Shown here piece by piece: positions 34,137 to 41,558 of a stretch of DNA of 64,000 nucleotides. Positions within the stretch are counted from its first letter, which is position 1, and each line of letters starts with the position of its first letter. Below the pieces are notes generated by a model. The model ran no database searches. It saw only the letters and a list, made by a program, of their open reading frames with translations, and was not told the DNA's origin. The position numbers were made by a program, and so were the translations under genes. The stretch comes from Nostoc mirabile CHAB5784. Lineage in GTDB: Bacteria > Cyanobacteriota > Cyanobacteriia > Cyanobacteriales > Nostocaceae. The stretch is from assembly GCF_020829645.1 (NCBI RefSeq), contig NZ_JAIVFS010000015.1:62001-126000 (forward strand). Reading direction: 5' to 3'.

Positions 34137-35568
34137 TTTGCCTTTACTGGAACTGTTCACTAAGCTGCGCGAAACTGGCTTACCACTAGGTATTGATGAG
34201 TATCAGTTAGTTTTGCAAGCCATGCAAGCTGGCTTTGGAATTAATGACCAAGCTGCTTTGAAGCGTCTGTGTCAGACTTTGTGGATTAAATCTACAGAAG
34301 AAATGGAGTTATTTGAGTATCATTTTGAGCAAGTGATCAACAGCAAGGCTGTCTTAGCAACCTCGTCAACATTGGTTATGACAACTCAGCAGCGTCAGCT
34401 TTCTCAAATAACTCGCTATGTAGCTTTAGCAGGAGCTTGCATTATAGGAGCCGGGATTGTTTGGGGAATAACAAGCAGAAATCAAAATCAGACTACCAAA
34501 AATTCAGCAATTCAATTTCAGACGCCCGGATTAAACAATCCAACTTCAACTCCAAGAACTAATCCTAGTCCCACTCCAACACCACAGACGAATCAAACCC
34601 AGAACGAGAGTAATTGGAAAGCGATCGCACCATTTATAACTCTCGGTTCTCAAGTAGTTGGAGTAGGGTTAGCTTCGGGATCTGTTTTAACTACTATATA
34701 TACAATTATTAGATGGCTGATTCAGCGACTATCTAAACAAACAGCCAATGATGATAACTCGCTTCTTCAAGCAACTACAGGCACACCCGCTTCAGATATC
34801 TCTTCAAGTTTGACTCAAGTAATTGAAGATGAAGTGCAAGTAGCTCAGGCAGTTTTACAAGCAACCAGCAAGAACAACCAAACTTCTTACAATCAGTTTA
34901 TTATTTCTTTCGACTACCTACCTGTAACTCAACGGCAGATGAAGCAGATGTGGCGGCACTTGCGCCGAATGATCCGGGAGGGGATGCCAACTGAATTGGA
35001 TGTGGAAGCAACAATCAAACAAATTGGATACCAAGGCACTTTTTTAGAACCTATAATCGTACCGCGTCGGGTGAACCGAACTGAATTGCTGTTACTTATT
35101 GACCAAGATGGTTCGATGGTACCGTTTCATTCTTTATCACAACGCTTGGTAGAAACTGCTCTCCGAGGAGGACGTTTAGGAAGATCCAATATCTATTACT
35201 TTCATAACTGTCCAGTAGAATATCTTTACCAAGACCCTAATCATCAACAAGCTGAACTGATTGAAAATGTTTTAGTCCAATTGCGTCAAGAACGAACTGT
35301 TGTACTCATCTTTAGTGATGCAGGTGCGGCTCGTGGTGGTTTTAATCCAGAACGTATTGATTTAACTGGGGCATTTGTGAAACAACTCAAGCAATATGTT
35401 CGCTATATTGCATGGCTGAATCCAATGCCGCGATCGCGTTGGCTTGGCACTACAGCTGGAGAAATTGCCCATCTAATCCCGATGTATGAAGTCAACCGCC
35501 GAGGTATGCAGGATGCAATTGATGTCTTACGCGGACGCTCTCCCAACTTTCAGGAGCAGATAAAATGA
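34123..35568 (+). CDS. Membrane-anchored vWA-domain protein (MoxR partner)
   Basis: A 481-aa protein. The N-terminal ~80 residues are helical (LPLLELFTKLRETGLPLGIDEYQ, a region shared by MoxR-partner vWA proteins). Hydrophobic segments at about 97-117 and 168-200 flank a Pro/Thr/Asn-rich loop (NPTSTPRTNPSPTPTPQTNQ), suggesting two membrane passes with an exposed linker. The C-terminal vWA domain has the MIDAS motif LLLIDQDGS (Asp327, Asp329, Ser331) and LIFSDAGAARG. Start GTG 34123 overlaps MoxR by 14 bp; GTG 34129 is an alternative. It ends by overlapping the CHASE2 gene at ATGA. Confidence 0.87.
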   Translation: MDVNDLPLLELFTKLRETGLPLGIDEYQLVLQAMQAGFGINDQAALKRLCQTLWIKSTEEMELFEYHFEQVINSKAVLATSSTLVMTTQQRQLSQITRYVALAGACIIGAGIVWGITSRNQNQTTKNSAIQFQTPGLNNPTSTPRTNPSPTPTPQTNQTQNESNWKAIAPFITLGSQVVGVGLASGSVLTTIYTIIRWLIQRLSKQTANDDNSLLQATTGTPASDISSSLTQVIEDEVQVAQAVLQATSKNNQTSYNQFIISFDYLPVTQRQMKQMWRHLRRMIREGMPTELDVEATIKQIGYQGTFLEPIIVPRRVNRTELLLLIDQDGSMVPFHSLSQRLVETALRGGRLGRSNIYYFHNCPVEYLYQDPNHQQAELIENVLVQLRQERTVVLIFSDAGAARGGFNPERIDLTGAFVKQLKQYVRYIAWLNPMPRSRWLGTTAGEIAHLIPMYEVNRRGMQDAIDVLRGRSPNFQEQIK

Positions 35569-37667
35569 GTAAAATCCAACCTGAAGTGGCTAACCGACGC
35601 ATTGAGTCTTTTAAAAAACGTTTTGGAAAAGCACATCTATATTTGGCTTATCATGCGGCTTTTCCCTTAGCGCTCACACCCGATTTGTTATATCGTTTGT
35701 GGGCTAACTTCCAGCGGGATATTCACGGTCAAATGCTAAGTATTCCTTGGGTAAGTGTAGCGGATTTACTGCTTTCTAGCTTATGTGATGAAGTTGGGCA
35801 TGAACTCTACGAGATGGATTTAGCAATACGAAAGGAACTGCTTAAATGCTTGAAGGAAGACCCAGATTTTGGTATACAGCGACTTGATGAACTTGCTAAC
35901 TTTGTACTCGATTACATTCACCCACAATTTCGTAACGATGATCCTGATATTCAAGACTTTGCCCAAGCTCAACGATGGACAGCTTTAGGTTATGTACTTC
36001 CTAGTGAAGCAACTCGCGAACTAGCATTGACTTTATCAAAATTGGATCAAAATCGAGATAAAGCAGAAATATTACGATTAGCTTCATTAGTAGAAACAGT
36101 TGGTGAATCAGTAGCAGAATTTGAGCCATTATTAATATACACCCGTGGAATGCGAAGCTTTATTCGTGGTGATTTAGAAAGCGCAATAACTCAGTTTAAA
36201 AGAGTTACTATTTATCAAAATCAAATCCAGGTAGCTGGAATAGATTTACTCGTTCCTGAAGAAATTATTAAAGTAATAGAGCATTCTATAAATGATGCTA
36301 GTAGGTCGGAAAAACAACAAATTTTCAGTTCAACTCTTAAAGTATTTAGTAGGCAAGTTGCAAGTAGACAAGATTTAATTAACAATAGCGAAACTTCATC
36401 TAGTAGGCATCCCTTTAATACAGCTACTAATACCGCGTGGTTGCAAACTCTTTTGGTCACAAGTGTAGTGGTCACTGCTTTAGTATGGGGAGTTCGGGAA
36501 CTCAAATGGTTACAACCTTGGGAGTTAAGTGTTTATGACCAGATGTTGCGATCGCGTCCAGCAGAAGCACCCGATCGGCGGATTTTGCTGGTAAAAATTA
36601 CTGACGAGGATCTTAAACGAGAGAAATGGACTCTATCAGATCGTAGAGTCAATCAGCTATTAAAGAAAATAGAGTCTTATCAACCGCGAATTGTTGGTTT
36701 ATATCTATTCCAACCAGAAAACAACTATTTGGCGGCTAATTTGCAAAATCAAGATAACATCGTCAGCACCTGTTTGTTCAACACCTTGGGTAAAGATGAA
36801 ATCCCACCACCGCCAAATTTTCCTATAGATAATGTTGGGTTTAGCAATGTGGTTGCTGACAATGAAAACGACCAAATTCTCCGCCGCAGTTTGTTATTTG
36901 TTTACTCTCCAGAGAAAAAATGTACAACATCATTTGCATTTGGTGCGCTCATAGCAATTAATTATCTGGAAAAACAAGGCATTGAATATGACTTTACTAA
37001 TAAAGGAGATTTTCAGTTAGGTAAAACCCTGTTCCCGCGTTTACAACCGAATTCCGGTAGTTACGAACATCTGAATGCAGATGGCTATCAAATATTATTA
37101 AATTATCGTCATCCCAACAGCATCGCCGACCCAGTAACCCTCACACAAGTCCTCAGTGGTCAAGTCAACCCCAATTTAGTCAAAGATCGGCTTGTAATTA
37201 TTGGCACTACAGCAGCTAATTTCCCTCAAGGTAGCTTTTATACACCCTACAGTGCTTTGCCAGATCAACCAGCCAGAATGTCTGCTCTGTTTATTCATGC
37301 ACAGATAGCAAGTCAACTCATCAGTACAGTTTTGGATGGGCGACCTTTAATTTGGTATTGGCCCGACTGGGCAGAACTTATTTGGGTGTGGGGCTGGTCG
37401 CTCTTAGGTAGTGTTTTAGCATGGCGCATACACCATCCTCTTTTCCTAGCACTGGCAAGTGGAATAGCGATAATCGTCCTATCTAGCTTTTGTATTGCGC
37501 TCTTTTTTCAAGCTGCTTGGATACCATTAATCCCACCAGCATTAGCCTTGGTATTCGCTAGCACAAGTGTAATGGTCTATGTGAGATTTCAACCTCGAAT
37601 AGCTAGTAAAATAACTGAGGAATCTCACCAGAATAACCTACCGAATAATTTGACAAAGAAAAACTAA
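35565..37667 (+). CDS. CHASE2-domain membrane protein, last gene of the MoxR-vWA operon
   Basis: A 700-aa protein. Residues 1-285 are an alpha-helical cytoplasmic region of unknown family (LYLAYHAAFPLALTPDLLYR, WTALGYVLPSEATRELAL, then a TPR-like stretch LLIYTRGMRSFIRGDLESAI). A membrane helix at about 291-309 leads into a CHASE2 extracytoplasmic sensory domain (LQPWELSVYDQMLRSRPAE, ILLVKITDEDL, LVIIGTTAANF). Three further membrane helices lie at about 600-680. CHASE2 normally precedes kinases, cyclases or caspase/CHAT effectors; here no output domain follows, so the N-terminal region is the likely output or docking part. It overlaps the vWA gene by 4 bp. Downstream lies a decayed caspase array. 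Confidence 0.88.
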   Translation: MSKIQPEVANRRIESFKKRFGKAHLYLAYHAAFPLALTPDLLYRLWANFQRDIHGQMLSIPWVSVADLLLSSLCDEVGHELYEMDLAIRKELLKCLKEDPDFGIQRLDELANFVLDYIHPQFRNDDPDIQDFAQAQRWTALGYVLPSEATRELALTLSKLDQNRDKAEILRLASLVETVGESVAEFEPLLIYTRGMRSFIRGDLESAITQFKRVTIYQNQIQVAGIDLLVPEEIIKVIEHSINDASRSEKQQIFSSTLKVFSRQVASRQDLINNSETSSSRHPFNTATNTAWLQTLLVTSVVVTALVWGVRELKWLQPWELSVYDQMLRSRPAEAPDRRILLVKITDEDLKREKWTLSDRRVNQLLKKIESYQPRIVGLYLFQPENNYLAANLQNQDNIVSTCLFNTLGKDEIPPPPNFPIDNVGFSNVVADNENDQILRRSLLFVYSPEKKCTTSFAFGALIAINYLEKQGIEYDFTNKGDFQLGKTLFPRLQPNSGSYEHLNADGYQILLNYRHPNSIADPVTLTQVLSGQVNPNLVKDRLVIIGTTAANFPQGSFYTPYSALPDQPARMSALFIHAQIASQLISTVLDGRPLIWYWPDWAELIWVWGWSLLGSVLAWRIHHPLFLALASGIAIIVLSSFCIALFFQAAWIPLIPPALALVFASTSVMVYVRFQPRIASKITEESHQNNLPNNLTKKN

Positions 37668-37815
37668 TCTGATTCTTAATTTTAGTGCTTTTACATGACT
37701 TAATATAGCAACGCATCTTAAGTTTCTTCAACAAGTACATAAGCAAAGTAAAATATCATCGCACTTCTCCACAAGTTATAGAGTATAAAAGGCGATCGCA
37801 TTCTTCACCCACCGC

Positions 37816-37965
37816 ATGACGAACCAAACTTTTACCAACGGTTATGCATTACTCATTGGCGTAGGTGCTGATTTACCTGTCACAGTCCTCGATGAAACGG
37901 CTATACGAGATATACTGATTGATGGCGATCGCGCCGCCTATCCACTAATACAAGTCACCCAGTGA
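37816..37965 (+). pseudogene. Caspase N-terminal fragment, copy 1
   Basis: Forty-nine codons starting MTNQTFTNGYALLIGVGADL and LDETAIRDILIDGDRAAY, then a stop after LIQVTQ. This is the first strand and helix of a C14 caspase domain, truncated before the catalytic His and Cys. It is nearly identical to fragments at 38384 and 38939. Confidence 0.85.
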
Positions 37966-38063
37966 AGCTTTGAAGTTTAGCTTCATCAACTGCAACACCC
38001 CGACACGAATCGCTCTTGCTGCTACGGTAAAATTGAGAAATCAAGCAGAAAATTTATGAATTT

Positions 38064-38372
38064 ATGACTACAGATAGATTAGAGACAATTGAGGAGATTC
38101 TAGCCCAAATCACAACTTTAGTAGGGGAAAGTGCTGTGGCGATTGCTGAATTACGCTCCAGCATTGAGCAAACTAGACAAAACAATGCAGTCGAGAATGG
38201 TGAACTTACTTCAAGAGTCAATTCACTAGTGCAAAAAGTTGAAGTCCATCAGCGTAACCATGAAGTATCTCAACGCAACATTGAGGTAATTATTTCTGAG
38301 ATTAGAGTGTTGAGAACGAAAAGTCAGCGCATCTTAGAACATTTATTTGGTAGAGAAGAAAACCGCGAATGA
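38064..38372 (+). CDS. Small coiled-coil protein, copy 1
   Basis: A 102-aa product, MTTDRLETIEEILAQITTLV..., largely predicted coiled coil (heptads of Ile/Leu/Val), ending ILEHLFGREENRE. It is paralogous to 38631-38927, and the two share the block VEVHQRNHEVSQRN. No known enzymatic motif. It is followed after 11 bp by a caspase fragment, so the ancestral unit was probably a coiled-coil regulator co-transcribed with a caspase; this is inference. Start ATG 38064. Confidence 0.75.
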   Translation: MTTDRLETIEEILAQITTLVGESAVAIAELRSSIEQTRQNNAVENGELTSRVNSLVQKVEVHQRNHEVSQRNIEVIISEIRVLRTKSQRILEHLFGREENRE

Positions 38373-38383
38373 TGGCATAAAAA

Positions 38384-38533
38384 ATGACAAAGCAAACTTT
38401 TAGCAACGGTTATACATTACTTATTGGCGTAGGTGCTGATTTATCAGTCACAGTCCTCGATGCAACGGCTATACGAGATATACTAATTGATGGCGATCGC
38501 GCCGCCTATTCACTAATACAAGTCACCCAGTGA
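38384..38533 (+). pseudogene. Caspase N-terminal fragment, copy 2
   Basis: Reads MTKQTFSNGYTLLIGVGADL and LDATAIRDILIDGDRAAY, then the same premature end LIQVTQ as copy 1. The shared truncation point shows that the deletion preceded the duplication. Confidence 0.85.
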
Positions 38534-38630
38534 AGCTTTGAAGTTTAGTTTCATCAAATGCAAGACCCCGACACGCATCGCTCCTGCTGCTACGGTAAAA
38601 TTAAGAAATAAACCAGAAAATCTCTTAAAT

Positions 38631-38927
38631 ATGAATACAGATAGGTTAGATAGAATTGAGGAAATTCTATCCCAAACCACAACTTTAGCACAAGCTAATG
38701 CAGCCGAGAATGCTTCACTGCGCTCAAGTATTGGGGAACTGCGCTCAAGTATTGGGGAACTGCGCTCAACTGTTAATTCACTGGTGCAAATAGTTGAAGT
38801 CCATCAGCGAAATCATGAGGTATCTCAGCGCAATTTTGAGGTAGTTATGACAGAAATTAGAGGTTTGAGAACTGAAAGTCAGCGCATCTTAGAACATTTA
38901 TTTGGTAGAGAAGAAAACCGCGAATGA
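38631..38927 (+). CDS. Small coiled-coil protein, copy 2
   Basis: A 98-aa product from ATG 38631 (MNTDRLDRIEEILSQTT), which aligns with the start of copy 1; the upstream in-frame stretch from 38538 is non-conserved duplicated spacer. It contains a local 10-residue duplication LRSSIGELRSSIGELRS, absent from copy 1, and the same tail LEHLFGREENRE. The product is predicted coiled coil. A caspase fragment starts 11 bp later. Confidence 0.75.
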   Translation: MNTDRLDRIEEILSQTTTLAQANAAENASLRSSIGELRSSIGELRSTVNSLVQIVEVHQRNHEVSQRNFEVVMTEIRGLRTESQRILEHLFGREENRE

Positions 38928-38938
38928 TGGCATAAAGG

Positions 38939-39286
38939 ATGACAAACCAAACTTTTACCAACGGTTATGCATTACTCATTGGCGTAGGTGCAGATTTACC
39001 AGTCACAGTCCTCGATGCAACGGCTATAAGAGATATACTAATTGATAGCGATCGCGCCGCCTATTCACCAGAAAAGGTCACACTTCTTACCGAAACCTCT
39101 GCAACTCGGCAAAATATCCTCGCAGCTTTTGACCAAATCATCGCCCAGGTAAATCAAAATCCTGATGCAACTGTCATAATTGACTACTCTGGTCATGGTG
39201 GACGCATCCAGCGCACCAATGAATACTTCCTTGTACCCTTCGGCTATGATCCCAGTCAACGCGCAAACACAGCTTCTCAGGTGTAG
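38939..39286 (+). pseudogene. Caspase p20 fragment, copy 3, lacking the catalytic cysteine
   Basis: The 115-codon frame continues beyond the truncation point of copies 1 and 2: SPEKVTLLTETSATRQNILAAF, VIIDYSGHGGRI with the catalytic His, NEYFLVPFGYDPSQR, then stops before the DCCHSG region. It therefore has only half of the caspase dyad. It is probably the least-deleted descendant of the parental gene; an expressed inactive caspase-like protein is possible. Confidence 0.8.
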
Positions 39287-39290
39287 AATT

Positions 39291-39470
39291 TATCCAAACT
39301 CAAGGAAGCAATTACAGCGCGTAAAGTTTAAACAGATGAAGAAAGCTGTAGCTATTGAGGCTGGTACGGCAGTAAAGTTTCAATTAGAACAGCAACTTCT
39401 TGATGAAGAGGCAAAACTTGCATATCTTAGCAATGAACTGGATAAAATTGAGTCTGCATTGCAATCATGA
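39291..39470 (+). pseudogene. Coiled-coil remnant downstream of the caspase fragment
   Basis: The frame reads MKKAVAIEAGTAVKFQLEQQ then LLDEEAKLAYLSNELDKIES. This parallels AIAADTLIRFQLEKQIEQTEAELNELDQQL in the protein at 32230. It looks like the coiled-coil linker of the parental caspase gene, left in a different frame after a deletion. Confidence 0.6.
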
Positions 39471-39895
39471 GACTATGTAAATATACAGTTATTTGGCTGA
39501 TGAAAATCAAAATTTCCTAACTCAGAAAACAAAGAAAATAGAGATATTCAGTTAATTGGTGTTTGTTTATACTATTTCAAGTTTTTGTAGTGGTTATACT
39601 CATAACTTAGGTTCTACCTGGGAATTAGGAAGTGGCTTTGCCACTTCTTTTTATTTATCTGGTATGCCAGTAAAACATAAATTAAAAGTTAAAAGTAATT
39701 TCGTTGAACTTTTAACCTTTATTAATTGTTATACAATTTTACAAAATATCTGCTATACCTACATTCTTAGGGGCGTACAGCTGTACACCCCTACAGCCAA
39801 TTCATTTGTTGCAAAGATTGTTGACAATGGTATGATTTGGTGTACGTTTAATTGACCATGCAGCCTGACGGAATTCTGGTCATATAGACATGATA
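39471..39895. other. Intergenic region with a 26-bp palindrome
   Basis: AT-rich, no credible gene. TAGGGGCGTACAG at 39768 pairs with CTGTACACCCCTA ending at 39793 (one mismatch), similar in style to the palindrome at 28153. Confidence 0.55.
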
Positions 39896-40984
39896 TTAGT
39901 CATTACTCATTGTATCTTGCCATCTCTCACGCTTGGGCTTGCTCTCCACATCGCGCGATCGCGCTTCTTGCCAAGTCCCCCACATTAGGGATTGCTGTTT
40001 TTCAACATAGTTAATAAACTGCATGATTGACTGATCTGCTTTGATGGGAGTTTTCAAATCAAACTTTATTGTTTGGACAACCTTGATGTCACCCATGAGA
40101 AAATACTTACCTGCAATCTTAGTTAGCCATAGCACAACTCGATTGCATAACCAACCAAAAATTCCTTTACGTTTCTTAGTGATCAACAAGATTTGACCTT
40201 CAGCTTTTCCGCCTTCGTGGAGGCGAACTGCAAACATCGTGTGGACATGGAAGAAGTCGGGGCCAAGGGTCACAATGCCAATGCTACCGTACCAATAGCA
40301 AACACTGTAAGTTATGGCATTTTTGTAGAAAATACGGATGAGCTTAATGAAAAATGAATTGTCTTTGATGGGTGTAATATTACTGAAGATAATCCCATTC
40401 TCGTTCAGATCCTGTCTTTCAAAAATAATTTCTATTGGCAGTTTGTGAACTGCATTAAGGTGTTGAGCATCAATCGCATTAATCATCACCACATTGGGGT
40501 GACAGTTCATTACAAAGTGAGAATGGATGGCGACATCACACTCTTTTTGTTCCAACTCTGGAACAAAAGGTAAAGGTTGTTGTGGTATTTCTCCAGTCCA
40601 AACCCAAATCATCCCGTACTTCTCAGCAGTGGGCCAAGTTTGTAATTTCAAGGAAGGCGGTGTATCTAAACATGGAATATCAATACACATCCCCTCAGCA
40701 TCAAACTTCCAGTGGTGGAAAAAACAACGTAGTGCATTACCCTCAACTTTGCCTTCAGCAAGGTGAGCGCCCATGTGTGGACAGTAGGCGTCAAAGGTAG
40801 CTACTCTTTTGTCTTTACCACGGTAAATTACTAGTTCTCTGCCCAAAATCGTGACAGGTTTTACTTCACCCACCCGCAGATTTCGAGAGGGTATTACCCA
40901 ATACCATCCCTCAATAAAATGCTCTGGATTATTGAAGTTTTTAGGTTTACGGGTTGAGCTAAAAGTCTGCGAGTTGAGATTCAT
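39896..40984 (-). CDS. Rieske 2Fe-2S ring-hydroxylating oxygenase family protein
   Basis: A 362-aa protein of the Rieske non-heme iron oxygenase type. The Rieske centre is formed by CPHMGAHLAEG (Cys68, His70) and CFFHHWKFD (Cys87, His90). The mononuclear iron site is visible as NAIDAQHLNAVH (Asp172, His175, His180). It has the usual two-domain size but no C-terminal membrane anchor of the pheophorbide-oxygenase type. The substrate cannot be inferred; electrons would come from ferredoxin or a reductase not encoded here. Start ATG 40984 gives MNLNSQTFSS. Neighbouring genes are unrelated. Confidence 0.9.
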   Translation of the reverse strand: MNLNSQTFSSTRKPKNFNNPEHFIEGWYWVIPSRNLRVGEVKPVTILGRELVIYRGKDKRVATFDAYCPHMGAHLAEGKVEGNALRCFFHHWKFDAEGMCIDIPCLDTPPSLKLQTWPTAEKYGMIWVWTGEIPQQPLPFVPELEQKECDVAIHSHFVMNCHPNVVMINAIDAQHLNAVHKLPIEIIFERQDLNENGIIFSNITPIKDNSFFIKLIRIFYKNAITYSVCYWYGSIGIVTLGPDFFHVHTMFAVRLHEGGKAEGQILLITKKRKGIFGWLCNRVVLWLTKIAGKYFLMGDIKVVQTIKFDLKTPIKADQSIMQFINYVEKQQSLMWGTWQEARSRDVESKPKRERWQDTMSND

Positions 40985-41311
40985 TTTTATGGTTTCACTT
41001 GAGGTGAAGCTGTTGATCTAGAAGTAACATGAGAACTAAAAAAAAACAGTTACTTTCAGTACCATGAGCAACAGTTACCCATTAAAAATTCAAAATTCAA
41101 AATGACGCTCGCGGACTCGCTCATAGCGTTGCCACTGGAAGAATATGGGCGAACAGCATGAGGATACAATTTGTCCGATCATTCAAAACACTAGTAATAC
41201 TATTGACAAAAATCTTTGCAACAGATGAATAGGCTGTAGGGTTACACAGTTGTGCAACCCTACAAATTTCTATATTTCATGCAATTGAAAACTGCATTCT
41301 TCACTCAGAAG
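40985..41311. other. Intergenic region with short repeats
   Basis: Contains AAAATTCAAAATTCAAAATG-type decamer repeats near 41085-41104 and a short GC-rich dispersed fragment (GCTCGCGGACTCGCTC). No gene was recognised. Confidence 0.5.
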
Positions 41312-41539
41312 TTAGGAATCAGGACTTTTATAGAGAAGAAACCACCAAAATTCTAGTCCAATCAAAGCTAAACCTACGATCGCAACACCAACTTTCAAGC
41401 CCAAAGGTTGCTCGATACGCTGGAATTGGCTGGTTTGTTCTGGCGAGTGGGCTGGCATTTCTGCTAATGCTACGCCTGATGTTCCAGTGAGAAGCACTAA
41501 AGCTGTAAGGCTTCCCCAAAGCATTTTTTGACTGAACAT
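41312..41539 (-). CDS. Small exported/membrane protein next to copper ATPase
   Basis: A 75-aa product from ATG 41539: MFSQKMLWGSLTALVLLTGT forms a signal peptide cleaving near ALA, then a short soluble part (EMPAHSPEQTSQFQRIEQPL) and a C-terminal membrane helix (VGVAIVGLALIGLEFWWFLL). It is 19 bp downstream of the CopA-type ATPase on the same strand, so it is probably co-transcribed and may belong to copper handling. I do not know a characterised function. The longer open frame to 41731 overlaps the ATPase and is not used. Confidence 0.7.
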   Translation of the reverse strand: MFSQKMLWGSLTALVLLTGTSGVALAEMPAHSPEQTSQFQRIEQPLGLKVGVAIVGLALIGLEFWWFLLYKSPDS

Positions 41540-41558
41540 TTCCGAAATTATCCTGCAA

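Noticed and set aside
39556..39855. 99-codon ORF after the caspase array
   Set aside because: It spans a palindrome and AT-rich sequence, with no ribosome site or motif.
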